From Bacteroidales bacterium (lineage in GTDB: Bacteria; Bacteroidota; Bacteroidia; Bacteroidales; WCHB1-69): 64,000 bases of DNA. Position 1 is the first letter of the stretch. Every line of letters starts with the position of its first letter. The notes under the pieces were generated by a model. That model searched no databases. It worked only from the letters and a program-made list of their open reading frames with translations, and had not been told where the DNA came from. Both the position numbers and the translations under genes were made by a program. Of the stretch, positions 26,126 through 34,558 are shown piece after piece. The stretch is from NCBI GenBank assembly GCA_017443175.1, contig JAFSOZ010000003.1, forward strand, positions 225,892 through 289,891, given 5' to 3'.

Positions 26126-26305
26126 ATGAAAAAGAATTTCGCCTTACGCGTCGATTCCGAGATATTCGAGGCCATTGAAAGATGGGCCGCGGACGAATTT
26201 CGCAGCGCAAACGGGCAGATCGAATGGATATTGTCCACCGCGCTGAAGAAGGCTGGGCGGCTGCCGAAGAAACCCAAAGGCGAGCCCCCCGCCTGTAATC
26301 CCTGA
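26126..26305 (+). CDS. small ribbon-helix-helix (Arc-type) protein
   Basis: A 59-residue protein starting MKKNFALRVDSEIFEAIERW. The FALRV strand followed by two helices (SEIFEAIERWAADEF and SANGQIEWILSTALKKAG) is the Arc/MetJ ribbon-helix-helix DNA-binding fold. The ATG at 26126 lies 2 bp after the SPFH gene stop; the upstream part of the frame overlaps that gene and is not used. It could regulate its own operon or act through the SPFH partner; neither is shown by the sequence. Confidence 0.8.
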   Translation: MKKNFALRVDSEIFEAIERWAADEFRSANGQIEWILSTALKKAGRLPKKPKGEPPACNP

Positions 26306-26307
26306 GA

Positions 26308-27369
26308 TTAAAGCTGCAACAGGGCTTGCACAATCTTGCGGGCCGCATGGCCGTCGCCGTACAGGTCATCGGAGAAAACCGGTGGCATCTCCAGAAAATT
26401 ACGGGTAGTAGTCACGATGTCCACATGATTATGGCCTAATAGATGATTGTACCCGCGAGCACACAACTCCACCCATTCGGTTTCTTTGCGCAACGTGAGG
26501 CAATACTTATGGGCAAAATAGGCCTCCTTTTGCACGCCACCGCTGTCGGTAAGCACCAATGCACAATGATTCAACAGATACAGCATTTCCAAATAGCCTA
26601 CTGGATCGATGAACATAAGACGGGAGGTGTCAAACGGATATGCAATCTCGTTCAGTTTATTCTTTGTTCTCGGATGAAGCGGCAGGACCACCGGTACAAA
26701 TTCGGCAATCAGCTCCAGCGAGAGCATCAGTTCTTTCAAAACATCAGGATTGTCGGTGTTTTCAGCGCGGTGCAAGGTACAGAGCACGAACTTGTCAGGA
26801 ATGTCCGTCTGGGGTTTGCGTGCCAGCGGAGCGAAGACATACGCGGCATCCTTCATCACATCGCCGGTGAGCACCACTTTGCACAAGTCCACTCCTTCGC
26901 GCCGGAGGTTCTCCACGGCCACTTCGGTGGGCACGCACAGCAGGTCGCTGATGCGGTCGGTCTGTATGCGGTTGAACTCCTCCTGCATTTGCGTGTTGAA
27001 CGAGCGCAGTCCTGCCTCCACATGGCAGAGTTTCACGCCACACGCGTGCGCGGCGCGCGCACCCGCCAGCGTGGAATCCGTGTCTCCATACACCAGCACC
27101 CAGTCGGGACGCTCCTTTTCAACAATCTCCACCATCTGTTCCTGCATCTGCTGCACCATCGCTTCATGCGGGAGACTATGCACGCCCAGATAATAGTCCG
27201 GTTTGCGAAGCCCCATCTCCTCGAAGAAGAGCTGCGACATGTTGGCATCGAAGTGTTGACCGGTATGCACGAGCACGTCCTCAAGACCCGGAGTACGGGC
27301 TATCTTTGCACTCACCACGGCGGCTTTCACAAACTGGGGACGAGCCCCTATGACACTGAGTATCTTCAT
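26308..27369 (-). CDS. wecB: non-hydrolysing UDP-N-acetylglucosamine 2-epimerase
   Basis: A 353-residue GT-B-fold cytoplasmic enzyme interconverting UDP-GlcNAc and UDP-ManNAc for surface polysaccharide. It starts MKILSVIGARPQFVKAA and contains HTGQHFD (about 37-43), HVEAGLRSFN (about 116-125), TLHRAENTD (about 206-214) and the C-terminal DSGGVQKEAYF (about 284-294) that binds the nucleotide. An ATG four codons upstream (27381) is possible. It lies 20 bp after ispD on the same strand; no other polysaccharide genes are adjacent. Confidence 0.94.
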   Translation of the reverse strand: MKILSVIGARPQFVKAAVVSAKIARTPGLEDVLVHTGQHFDANMSQLFFEEMGLRKPDYYLGVHSLPHEAMVQQMQEQMVEIVEKERPDWVLVYGDTDSTLAGARAAHACGVKLCHVEAGLRSFNTQMQEEFNRIQTDRISDLLCVPTEVAVENLRREGVDLCKVVLTGDVMKDAAYVFAPLARKPQTDIPDKFVLCTLHRAENTDNPDVLKELMLSLELIAEFVPVVLPLHPRTKNKLNEIAYPFDTSRLMFIDPVGYLEMLYLLNHCALVLTDSGGVQKEAYFAHKYCLTLRKETEWVELCARGYNHLLGHNHVDIVTTTRNFLEMPPVFSDDLYGDGHAARKIVQALLQL

Positions 27370-27389
27370 TATCATTCGCAACTATATCA

Positions 27390-28082
27390 TCAATCCGAAA
27401 CAGGAATCCGGATAATATCTTCAGGGTAAGTCACTTTAAAATTAGCAGGGCTTCCTTGCACAATCTGAATCGGGACATCCGGGCGATAATGGGCCACCAC
27501 GCCACTTTCATCCGTGGGCAGAAAGGTGCCGTCGGCAAACAGTGCTTCGAAGCAGTCGTAGAGCAAACCGGAGCAGAACGCCTGTGGGGTTTGGGCGTAG
27601 TAGAGGGATTTGCGGTCGAGGGTAGTTTGCAGGTGGAGATTATCGTCCACCCGGATCACAGTGTCGGTGGCCGGGATGGCCGTCACGGCAGCCTCATTAT
27701 CTTGCAGGGCATCCAGGACATCGTCAATGATACGTGGCGTGAGTCCGGGACGCGCGGCATCGTGCAGAAGCAGGTTATCCTCCCTGCGGTCAATAAACCA
27801 CTGGATGGCACTCCAGGAGGACTGGAATCGCTCTTCGCCGCCCGCCAACAGACGGTTTACCTTCGGGTAATTGTCGAAGAGATATTGCAACAATTCCTCC
27901 ATTTTAAGATATTCCTCCGGCAGCACGACATAGATCTCATCGATGCGCGGGTGGTTTTGGAATGTCTGCAAGGAATACTCCAACAGCATCTTGCCATGGA
28001 CTTCCATGAACTGTTTGGGGAGTTCTCCGCCCACGCGGACACCCTTGCCCGCCGCCATTAATATCGCCACATTCTGCGCCAT
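27390..28082 (-). CDS. ispD: 2-C-methyl-D-erythritol 4-phosphate cytidylyltransferase
   Basis: A 230-residue nucleotidyltransferase of the non-mevalonate isoprenoid pathway (MEP + CTP to CDP-ME). The N-terminal AAGKGVRVGGELPKQFME loop binds CTP; HDAARPGLTPRIIDDV (about 106-121) and AIPATDTVIRVD (about 137-148) are diagnostic. The PKQF segment favours IspD over the related ribitol enzyme. It heads a two-gene unit with wecB and is divergent from the VanX-like gene. Confidence 0.93.
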   Translation of the reverse strand: MAQNVAILMAAGKGVRVGGELPKQFMEVHGKMLLEYSLQTFQNHPRIDEIYVVLPEEYLKMEELLQYLFDNYPKVNRLLAGGEERFQSSWSAIQWFIDRREDNLLLHDAARPGLTPRIIDDVLDALQDNEAAVTAIPATDTVIRVDDNLHLQTTLDRKSLYYAQTPQAFCSGLLYDCFEALFADGTFLPTDESGVVAHYRPDVPIQIVQGSPANFKVTYPEDIIRIPVSD

Positions 28083-28105
28083 TGGTTCTCAAAATTTTCA
28101 AGGCG

Positions 28106-28113
28106 CAAAAATA
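28106..28113 (-). promoter_or_regulatory. -7 promoter box of ispD-wecB
   Basis: TATTTTTG on the minus strand, 23 bp before the ispD ATG; back to back with the promoter at 28145. Confidence 0.6.
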
Positions 28114-28144
28114 CGAAAATATCCGCGTGATTCGCGGAAGATAG

Positions 28145-28152
28145 TATCTTTG
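28145..28152 (+). promoter_or_regulatory. -7 promoter box of the VanX-like gene
   Basis: TATCTTTG, 18 bp before the ATG at 28171. It shows that the frame open further upstream (which overlaps ispD antisense) is not translated. Confidence 0.65.
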
Positions 28153-28170
28153 CAGTCCATAATACTTGTT

Positions 28171-28944
28171 ATGAAGATCCCGAAAAAACAATATATATTC
28201 ATCTGTCTGTTGACATTACTCTCAACTCTTTTCTTCACATGCAGAAAACCTCAACCGGCGCAACAGGAACGTCTATCACCTGATACCGAAAAACAAACTA
28301 CTCTTAAAGAAGCAGACTTGGAACCTTTGCCCGACGGTTTCTGCCTCCTCACCGACTCCATTCCGGATGCCATTCTGGAAATCCGTTACTACAGCGATAA
28401 TAATTTTGTGGGCACATGCATTGACGGCTACGAAGAGCCCGTGGCCCTCATCACCCAAAAGGCCGCCTCCGCGCTGCGCAAAGCCAGCGATGAGTTCCAC
28501 AAAAAAGGGTACCGCATTAAAATCTACGACGCCTACAGGCCACAGCGCGCCGTGGACCATTTTGTGCAATGGTCGAAAGACCCGGCCGACACCGCGATGA
28601 AGTCCGTCTTTTACCCGCACATCCAAAAGACTACCATCTTCTCGCGCGGATACGTGGCTCGCAAGTCCAAACATTCGCGCGGTTCCACCGTTGACATGAC
28701 CTTGGTGGATCTCAAAACCGGCAAAGAGGTTGATATGGGAGGCTCTTTCGATTATTTCGGGGATATCTCACGCACCAAGTCGGAAAGCATCACAGCAGAA
28801 CAACGTCAAAACAGACTTTTATTGAGAAATATCATGGTAGCCAATGGTTTTTATCCGGTCCAAGGCGAATGGTGGCACTTCACGCTCTGCAATGAGCCCT
28901 ACCCTAACACGTATTTTGATTTTCCCGTGAAGATGTATCGGTAG
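28171..28944 (+). CDS. VanX-type D-Ala-D-Ala dipeptidase, probable lipoprotein
   Basis: A 257-residue M15-family metallopeptidase. The N-terminal hydrophobic segment ends in LFFTC, a weak lipobox (Cys24), so it may be anchored in the outer membrane or periplasm. The zinc motif is present as SKHSRGSTVDMTLVD (His and Asp ligands) and GEWWHF (catalytic Glu, His ligand); YDAYRPQRAVDHF is also diagnostic. Relatives outside vancomycin clusters (DdpX) release D-Ala from peptidoglycan turnover products, which is the likelier role because no vanH/vanA genes are nearby. Confidence 0.88.
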   Translation: MKIPKKQYIFICLLTLLSTLFFTCRKPQPAQQERLSPDTEKQTTLKEADLEPLPDGFCLLTDSIPDAILEIRYYSDNNFVGTCIDGYEEPVALITQKAASALRKASDEFHKKGYRIKIYDAYRPQRAVDHFVQWSKDPADTAMKSVFYPHIQKTTIFSRGYVARKSKHSRGSTVDMTLVDLKTGKEVDMGGSFDYFGDISRTKSESITAEQRQNRLLLRNIMVANGFYPVQGEWWHFTLCNEPYPNTYFDFPVKMYR

Positions 28945-29051
28945 TTGGGAATTGGGGATTGGGAGTTGGATGTTGGGGAAAGCCGTCACCAACAACCAAC
29001 AACCAACAACCAACAACCAATCACTAATCACCAATCACCAATCACTAATCA
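28945..29051. repeat. low-complexity tract between converging genes
   Basis: Left half: variants of TTGGGGATTGGGAGTTGG. Right half: about four tandem copies of AACAACC followed by several AATCACC/AATCACT units. The two halves are roughly complementary in composition (TTGG against CCAA), so the region may fold back. It is not a CRISPR: there are no spacers. Confidence 0.7.
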
Positions 29052-30416
29052 CTAACAGCTCTGTCCAAAATGCTGATAGAATTGGATAATCGTCTCTATA
29101 CCTTTGTAGAAATGATCCAATCTGTAATTCTCGTTAGGTGAGTGGATAGCATCTTCGCCAAGGCCGAAGCCCATCAATATTGACTTGATACCCAACACCT
29201 TCTCAAAGGTAGCAATGATGGGGATACTACCACCGCTGCGCATCGGGATGGGCAGTTTGCCGTAGGTGTCCATGTAGGCAGCCTCCGCAGCCTTGTATGC
29301 CGGATGGTCGGTCGGGCAACCGTAGGCCTGGCCACCATGCAATGAAGTCACCTTCACATCCACATAATCGGGAGCATTCTGCTCGAAATAGTTCTTTACC
29401 AATTCGGCAATCTTCTCGTGATCCTGGTTCGGCACCAGACGGCAAGACAACTTGGCGTACGCTTTCGACGGCAGTACCGTCTTGGATCCTTCTGCAGTAT
29501 AACCACCCCACATACCGCAGAGATCGAACGTCGGACGAATGCCCACATGCTCAATCTTCGTGTATCCTTTCTCTCCGCGCAGAGCCTTCACGCCCAGCGA
29601 CTTCTTGTATTCTTCCTCATTGTAGGGAGCCATGTTGAGCAACTCGCGCTCGCGAGCGGAACACTCCACCACGTCATCATAGAAATGCGGGATGGTGATG
29701 TGATTGTTCTCGTCCATGCACTTGGCAATCATCTCGCACAAGGTGTTCAGCGGATTGGCCACGGAGCCGCCAAAAATGCCGGAATGCAGGTCGGCGTTGG
29801 GCCCAGTTACCTCAATCTCCCAATAGGAAAGTCCACGCAAGCCCGTGGTGATGGAGGGCACATCCGTGGCAATCATGCTGGTATCGGATACGAGGATGAC
29901 ATCGGCCTTGACCAAATCTTTGTTCTCCACAATCCATTTCGACAGGCTAGGAGAACCGATTTCCTCCTCGCCCTCCAACATGAATTTCACATTGCAAGGC
30001 AGCGTATTGGTCTTCATCATCGTCTCGAAAGCCTTGGCATGCATGAAGGACTGGCCTTTGTCGTCGTCGGCTCCACGTCCCCATATCTTGCCGTCTTTGA
30101 TGACCGGCTCAAAAGGTTCAGTGTTCCAGAGTTCCACTGGATCCACAGGCATCACGTCATAATGTCCGTAAACCAACACGGTCTTGGCTTTGGGGTCAAT
30201 GATTTTTTCACCATACACGATGGGGTTGCCTTCGGCGGGCATCACCTCGCACTTGTCCGCACCGGCCTCGAGGATGAGCTCGCGCCAGCGCTCCGCACAG
30301 CGTATCATGTCCGGCTTGTGCTCACTCTCCGAGCTGATGGACGGAATGCGCAACAGGGTGAAAAGTTCGTCTAAAAATCGTTTCTGATTCTCTTCAATGT
30401 ATTGTTTGGGTTCCAT
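29052..30416 (-). CDS. M20-family dipeptidase
   Basis: A 454-residue cytoplasmic zinc peptidase of the M20/PepV-carnosinase type. Metal ligands and catalytic residues are visible in YGHYDVMPVDP (about 82-92), GRGADDDKGQ (about 113-122), EGEEEIGSPS (about 147-156) and VSDTSMI (about 177-183); the lid domain contains the conserved SGIFGG (about 218-223). The C-terminal GLGEDAIHSPNE has the last histidine ligand. No signal peptide. The upstream flank is an AAAGTT-rich tract without a recognisable -7 box. Confidence 0.93.
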   Translation of the reverse strand: MEPKQYIEENQKRFLDELFTLLRIPSISSESEHKPDMIRCAERWRELILEAGADKCEVMPAEGNPIVYGEKIIDPKAKTVLVYGHYDVMPVDPVELWNTEPFEPVIKDGKIWGRGADDDKGQSFMHAKAFETMMKTNTLPCNVKFMLEGEEEIGSPSLSKWIVENKDLVKADVILVSDTSMIATDVPSITTGLRGLSYWEIEVTGPNADLHSGIFGGSVANPLNTLCEMIAKCMDENNHITIPHFYDDVVECSARERELLNMAPYNEEEYKKSLGVKALRGEKGYTKIEHVGIRPTFDLCGMWGGYTAEGSKTVLPSKAYAKLSCRLVPNQDHEKIAELVKNYFEQNAPDYVDVKVTSLHGGQAYGCPTDHPAYKAAEAAYMDTYGKLPIPMRSGGSIPIIATFEKVLGIKSILMGFGLGEDAIHSPNENYRLDHFYKGIETIIQFYQHFGQSC

Positions 30417-30420
30417 AATA

Positions 30421-30463
30421 AAGTTTTTAAAGTTATAAAGTTTAAAGTTCTTAAAGTTGAAGG
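30421..30463. repeat. AAAGTT-type low-complexity tract upstream of the M20 gene
   Basis: Irregular tandem AAAGTT/TATAAAGTTT units. Similar tracts lie upstream of mutL (19325-19358) and hflX (43028-43090). Confidence 0.6.
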
Positions 30464-31972
30464 CTATTGGCCGTTAGCCGTTGGCTGTTGGCCGTCGGGG
30501 TCAATTTTTCGGGCGGTCCAGAAGTCGGCGTTTGGAATGTTCAGTTTTTCTGAATCGAAGACGGGATCCTTGCCCTCTTTCTCCTGTTTCTCATAATCTC
30601 TTAATGTCCTATGTGCCTTGGGAGAGAGGAGAAGAATGGCTATGATGTTGATCCATGCCATCATACCCACTCCAATGTCGCCGACATTCCAAGCGGTGCG
30701 CGCCTCCTTGAGGGTACCGAACACCACGGCGACAAGAATGCACACGCGCAGTATCCAAACCACCACATGTTCTTTCCTACCCTTCCCGAAAAGATACACG
30801 ATGCTGGTCTCGGCATAATAGTAATACGCCATGATCGTGGTGAACGCGAAAAACGCCAGCGCAACCGCCACCACGGCATTGCCCAATGTAGTGCCCAGCA
30901 GCGTGCCGATGGCCGCGGAAGTATAGGAGACATCCGGTGCGCCCAGGTTGTAGGCGGAGGTAAAGAGGACCTCGCCAGTGTTGGCGTCTATCACATTGTA
31001 GGTCTTAACTGCCATGATCATCACTGCGGTGGCGGTGCACACGAGCAGCGTATCGACATACACGGAGAATGCCTGTACCAGACCCTGCTTCACGGGGTGC
31101 GACACTTTGGCGGCTCCCGCCACGATAGGGCCAGTGCCTTGTCCAGCCTCATTGGAGTAAATGCCGCGCTTCACACCCCAGGCAATGGTGCTGCCGATGA
31201 TACCACCAAACACCTCATGCGTGCCGATGGCGCCCTTGATCATGTCCAACAATACGGATGGGATGGCAGTATAATTGCAAATGAGCACCACGATGGCCAA
31301 AACAACATACAGAATGGCCATGAACGGGGCCACAATCTGCGCCACCTTGGCGATACGCGTCACCCCACCGATAATGACAAGACCGAGTATGACAGCCACC
31401 ACAATGCCAGTGTAAACAGGAGGAATCTGCACAGAGTTGGCAAACGCGATGGCAATGCCATTGCTCTGCACCGGAGGCAAGAGCAGTCCGCATGCAATGA
31501 GTGAGCAGACGGCAAAAACCACTGCCAGCCACTTGCAACGCAAGCCCTTTTCAATGTAATACGAGGGGCCTCCCCTGAACTGACCATTGTGGTCTTCTTT
31601 GTATATCTGAGCCAGAGTGGCCTCCACGAAAGAGGTTCCTGCACCTAAAAAGGCGATAATCCACATCCAGACGATAGCACCCGGACCGCCATAGCCGATA
31701 GCCGTGGCCACGCCCACGATATTGCCCGTCCCTACGCGGCCCGACAACGCCATGGCAAAGGCCTGGAACGAGGAGATGCCTGTCTTCTGCGTCTTGTCGG
31801 TGGAAAATAGCAATCGTGCCATCTCGCCCAAACGGCGGACCTGCACAAAACGGGTGCGGATGGAAAAATAGAGTGCCGAGCAAAGGCAAAGCACTACCAA
31901 GGCCGGACTCCAAACCCAGGAGGAGAGTACGGAGGATATCTTTTCTATGGAGATTGCACCGAGTGTTATCAT
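30464..31972 (-). CDS. alanine/glycine:cation symporter (AGCS family)
   Basis: A 502-residue inner-membrane transporter with about eleven helices. The family signatures GRVGTGNIVGVATAI (about 79-93), GPGAIVWMWIIAFLGAGTSF (about 96-115), YSNEAGQGTGP (about 273-283) and SVYVDTLLVCTATAVMI are present. It would import alanine or glycine with sodium. It starts 3 bp after maf on the same strand. The extreme C-terminus (about the last ten residues, DPDGQQPTANGQ) is encoded by a low-complexity TTGGC-type tract and looks like read-in from repeat sequence. Confidence 0.93.
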   Translation of the reverse strand: MITLGAISIEKISSVLSSWVWSPALVVLCLCSALYFSIRTRFVQVRRLGEMARLLFSTDKTQKTGISSFQAFAMALSGRVGTGNIVGVATAIGYGGPGAIVWMWIIAFLGAGTSFVEATLAQIYKEDHNGQFRGGPSYYIEKGLRCKWLAVVFAVCSLIACGLLLPPVQSNGIAIAFANSVQIPPVYTGIVVAVILGLVIIGGVTRIAKVAQIVAPFMAILYVVLAIVVLICNYTAIPSVLLDMIKGAIGTHEVFGGIIGSTIAWGVKRGIYSNEAGQGTGPIVAGAAKVSHPVKQGLVQAFSVYVDTLLVCTATAVMIMAVKTYNVIDANTGEVLFTSAYNLGAPDVSYTSAAIGTLLGTTLGNAVVAVALAFFAFTTIMAYYYYAETSIVYLFGKGRKEHVVVWILRVCILVAVVFGTLKEARTAWNVGDIGVGMMAWINIIAILLLSPKAHRTLRDYEKQEKEGKDPVFDSEKLNIPNADFWTARKIDPDGQQPTANGQ

Positions 31973-31975
31973 GGT

Positions 31976-32608
31976 TTATGGTCTTCTATCTGTTGAGACG
32001 TACGGTCGTATGTCTTTACATAATACGATTGTAGTCAGCATCTCCCACAGCAGTCGGGTGGGCAAGCCCATCACATTGTAGAAGGATCCGGTGATGGACT
32101 TGATGCCTACACAGCCTATCCATTCCTGCACGCCATACGCACCGGCTTTGTCGAGTGGCTGATAATGTTCCACATAATAGCGCAATTCGCTATCGGGAAG
32201 GTCAGCGAAGGTGACATCGGTGGAACGGTAGTCGGTGAGCATGCGGGCGGGCGTGGCCACGGTGAGGCCGCTGAGCACCTTGTGGGTGTGTCCCGACAGT
32301 TGGCGAAGCATAAACAGCGCCTCCGCATGGTCCTTCGGCTTGCCGATAATCTTCCCGTCCACCACCACAATCGTATCACAGGCGATAAAGATGGTGTTGG
32401 CGGGGTATTGCGACATATCTATGGTGGAGAGTTTGAGTTTGGAGAGGTACTGCACCACCTCAGCGGGTGTCAGTGTAGGGTCGTACGACTCCTCCACATC
32501 CGTGGAGAGCAGTTCGTAGCGGATGCCCATATCCGAAAGCAGTTCCCGCCGCCGCGGCGACTTGGAGGCCAAGTAGATTTTGTAGCTTTTCAGTTCGTCC
32601 AATAGCAT
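31976..32608 (-). CDS. maf: Maf-type nucleoside triphosphate pyrophosphatase
   Basis: A 210-residue cytoplasmic house-cleaning enzyme that hydrolyses modified or canonical dTTP/UTP. The N-terminal LASKSPRRRELL (about 13-24), STDVEESYDP and IACDTIVVVDGKIIGKPKD (about 70-88), and the SGHTHKVLSG (about 99-108) segments are standard. The ATG at 32608 is used; the one at 32632 overlaps the -7 box. Cotranscribed with the alanine symporter. Confidence 0.94.
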   Translation of the reverse strand: MLLDELKSYKIYLASKSPRRRELLSDMGIRYELLSTDVEESYDPTLTPAEVVQYLSKLKLSTIDMSQYPANTIFIACDTIVVVDGKIIGKPKDHAEALFMLRQLSGHTHKVLSGLTVATPARMLTDYRSTDVTFADLPDSELRYYVEHYQPLDKAGAYGVQEWIGCVGIKSITGSFYNVMGLPTRLLWEMLTTIVLCKDIRPYVSTDRRP

Positions 32609-32629
32609 AACCGATGTGTTTGTCGGCTG

Positions 32630-32637
32630 CAAAGGTA
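32630..32637 (-). promoter_or_regulatory. -7 promoter box of maf-AGCS
   Basis: TACCTTTG on the minus strand, 21 bp before the ATG at 32608. Confidence 0.65.
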
Positions 32638-32717
32638 CAAATTTATGTGGAAAATGTAATGATGGATTTGAGATTTGCCGTTGTCAGGTCAGCCTATTAA
32701 TCACTAGCGGGAAACCG

Positions 32718-33938
32718 TTACTGTTTCATCATCTTGCATACATCCAGCAACTGGTTCTGCCGCATAAGCTTCATCACATACATACCAGCCGGCAAGTTAG
32801 ATATATCCAGCGTGGTAAATGCATCGTTCACCATTTCGGTACGGCATAGTTTTCCGAATACATCATACACCAGGATGGTCGTTCCACCTTCTGTCGCTTT
32901 CGGGCAGGAGATGTGTACGATTCCGGATGTCGGGTTGGGCCACAGGGATACGGTGGCAATATCTGCGACATCTTCAACCTTGGTCGGGACACCAGCTACC
33001 GTGGTATAATGGATCAGCATGGCCAGATTCAGCTTTGAAATCTCAGCGGCATAGTCGTAATTGTACAATCCGGTAGTGTCGCCCGGCTCGTGGTATGCGG
33101 GCGAGAAGTTGTTCTCAATGGCAAAGACCGAACGGAACCCGTTCTGCGCATAGTTCCAGCTGTCGCTGGCCTGACGCTCGTCATTGTCCGCGCCCATCGG
33201 CACAAACGGGGTAAGTTCCGTGTATTTCTGACAAAAAGAAACGGCGGTATCTCGATCTTCGATGGCGTTATCATACCAATGCAGCGTCACTACCCGCTCG
33301 TCATCGGGATCATTGGCCACCATGTCATTATTCAACATGACAATCACTTTATCCCCGGCATCATGCCTTGTTGCCGCATCATACTCACTACCCCACAATC
33401 CAAACTCTTCCCCGTCGTAGGTCATAAAGTCAATGGTGTAGTCGGGCGAAAAGCCGTGTGATTGCAGAACACGGAGCACTTCAAGCATGACGGCACAACC
33501 GGAGGCATTGTCATCGGCTCCGGCGGTGTTCTCATACATGACATTATAAAAGGGCGGATTGGTAGTGATGCAATCGTGGTGCGCGCCCATGATGACAATG
33601 GAATCCGATATGGTCACCCCTGGCAGCCTGCCACGGACATTATACAGATTGTGATTCACATAATCGTGCAACAACCAAGTGTATTCATTTATCGGAAAAG
33701 AGTCAATTATCACATCGGTCAGTCCATACTGCCGCATACGGCCGGCGATGTATTGCGCCACTTCCAGATTGCTGGTGGCGGCAAAGCGATTGGGGATGTC
33801 CACCATGTCCTGAACCGTGGCCCGGATGCTGTCGGCATTGATTTCGGAAAGCATCTGGTTGAACTCATGGTGTGACACTTGCGCAGAGGAGAGAAACAGG
33901 CTGCACACAAAACCCACTAAAACAATTACCTTTTTCAT
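32718..33938 (-). CDS. secreted M28 zinc peptidase with T9SS sorting domain
   Basis: A 406-residue exported aminopeptidase-type enzyme: signal peptide MKKVIVLVGFVCSLFLSSAQ, M28 catalytic domain with zinc ligands in GAHHDC (about 118-123), ADDNASG (about 141-147), DGEEFGLWG (about 175-183), NNDMVAND and HEPGDT, then a C-terminal T9SS type A domain (SLWPNPTSGIVHI ... YDVFGK ... LPAGMYVMKL). The usual final basic motif is replaced by MMKQ. It is expected to be released or attached at the cell surface and to trim amino acids from peptides. Confidence 0.9.
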   Translation of the reverse strand: MKKVIVLVGFVCSLFLSSAQVSHHEFNQMLSEINADSIRATVQDMVDIPNRFAATSNLEVAQYIAGRMRQYGLTDVIIDSFPINEYTWLLHDYVNHNLYNVRGRLPGVTISDSIVIMGAHHDCITTNPPFYNVMYENTAGADDNASGCAVMLEVLRVLQSHGFSPDYTIDFMTYDGEEFGLWGSEYDAATRHDAGDKVIVMLNNDMVANDPDDERVVTLHWYDNAIEDRDTAVSFCQKYTELTPFVPMGADNDERQASDSWNYAQNGFRSVFAIENNFSPAYHEPGDTTGLYNYDYAAEISKLNLAMLIHYTTVAGVPTKVEDVADIATVSLWPNPTSGIVHISCPKATEGGTTILVYDVFGKLCRTEMVNDAFTTLDISNLPAGMYVMKLMRQNQLLDVCKMMKQ

Positions 33939-33985
33939 AATTATAGTTTTAAAACAAAAAAATCCCTTTTTTAGATATTATGCCA

Positions 33986-34435
33986 TCATTTCCAAAACAT
34001 TGCAGTGATATCTTCCCACTCGTTGCCGTTTCTGCGGTAGAGCCGCTGGTTGGTCGTGCGCGACTTCAAACTGCCTTTGTCGGCCATATAAGGCCCCAGT
34101 TTCACAAAGTCGAATAAAGCAGGATGAGGCGGCATTTCATTGCGCCCAGAATACCAGCCAATCTTCAAATCGCTGTGCTGACGAACGTAAGTAGCCAGAC
34201 GTTCCAACTCAATCACATCACGGTCACCGCCCATGAAGCAAAAACAGGTGATATCATCGCCATATTTGGCCAATAGAGCATCGATTACTAAAGTGGTCAA
34301 CTCCTCGCCGACATCCTGCTGCAAGTGCGGACTGTGGCAGCCTTCGCATCCGTTGGGACAATGCGTGATGTTGATGGCCAAGGTCACCTCATCCGGAATC
34401 TCTTGGAAAACGATATCGTAATTGTGGAATTTCAA
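33986..34435 (-). CDS. nrdG: anaerobic ribonucleotide reductase activating protein
   Basis: A 149-residue radical SAM enzyme. The cluster motif is CPNGCEGC (Cys-x3-Cys-x2-Cys, about residues 27-34), and FCFMGGDRD lies in the SAM-binding region. It generates the glycyl radical on NrdD. It follows nrdD on the same strand, separated by a 123-bp tract of low-complexity AGACT/GTCTCC repeats, and is presumably under the same cobalamin riboswitch. Confidence 0.95.
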   Translation of the reverse strand: MKFHNYDIVFQEIPDEVTLAINITHCPNGCEGCHSPHLQQDVGEELTTLVIDALLAKYGDDITCFCFMGGDRDVIELERLATYVRQHSDLKIGWYSGRNEMPPHPALFDFVKLGPYMADKGSLKSRTTNQRLYRRNGNEWEDITAMFWK

Positions 34436-34469
34436 GACGATATGAAATTAGTGCTTGTAAATTGTTGTG

Positions 34470-34558
34470 TGAAATTTTAGACTTTAGACTATAGACTGTA
34501 GAACGATGAACTATGCAATCTTCAGTCTCCCGTCTCCAGTTTTCGGTCTCCAGTCTAA
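34470..34558. repeat. low-complexity AGACTTTAGACT / CAGTCTCC tract
   Basis: Two neighbouring families of short imperfect repeats (TTTAGACTATAGACTGTAG, then AGTCTCCCGTCTCCAG and GGTCTCCAGTCT) fill the nrdD-nrdG gap. Confidence 0.6.

Noticed and set aside
26308-28082. ispD-wecB considered as the edge of a capsule or O-antigen cluster
   Set aside because: No glycosyltransferase, flippase or polymerase gene is within reach on either side; the flanks are housekeeping or unrelated genes.
27943-28170. Upstream extension of the VanX-like frame by 76 codons
   Set aside because: It runs antisense through ispD, and the -7 box at 28145 together with a normal signal sequence at 28171 shows the true start.
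28819-29034. 71-codon minus-strand frame with a hydrophobic N-terminus after the VanX-like gene
   Set aside because: It is made of translated TTGG/CCAA repeat units and the antisense of the VanX-like gene; no initiation signal.
28985-29051. Regular short repeats considered as a CRISPR array
   Set aside because: Units of 7-8 bp stand directly next to each other with no spacers and no cas genes nearby.
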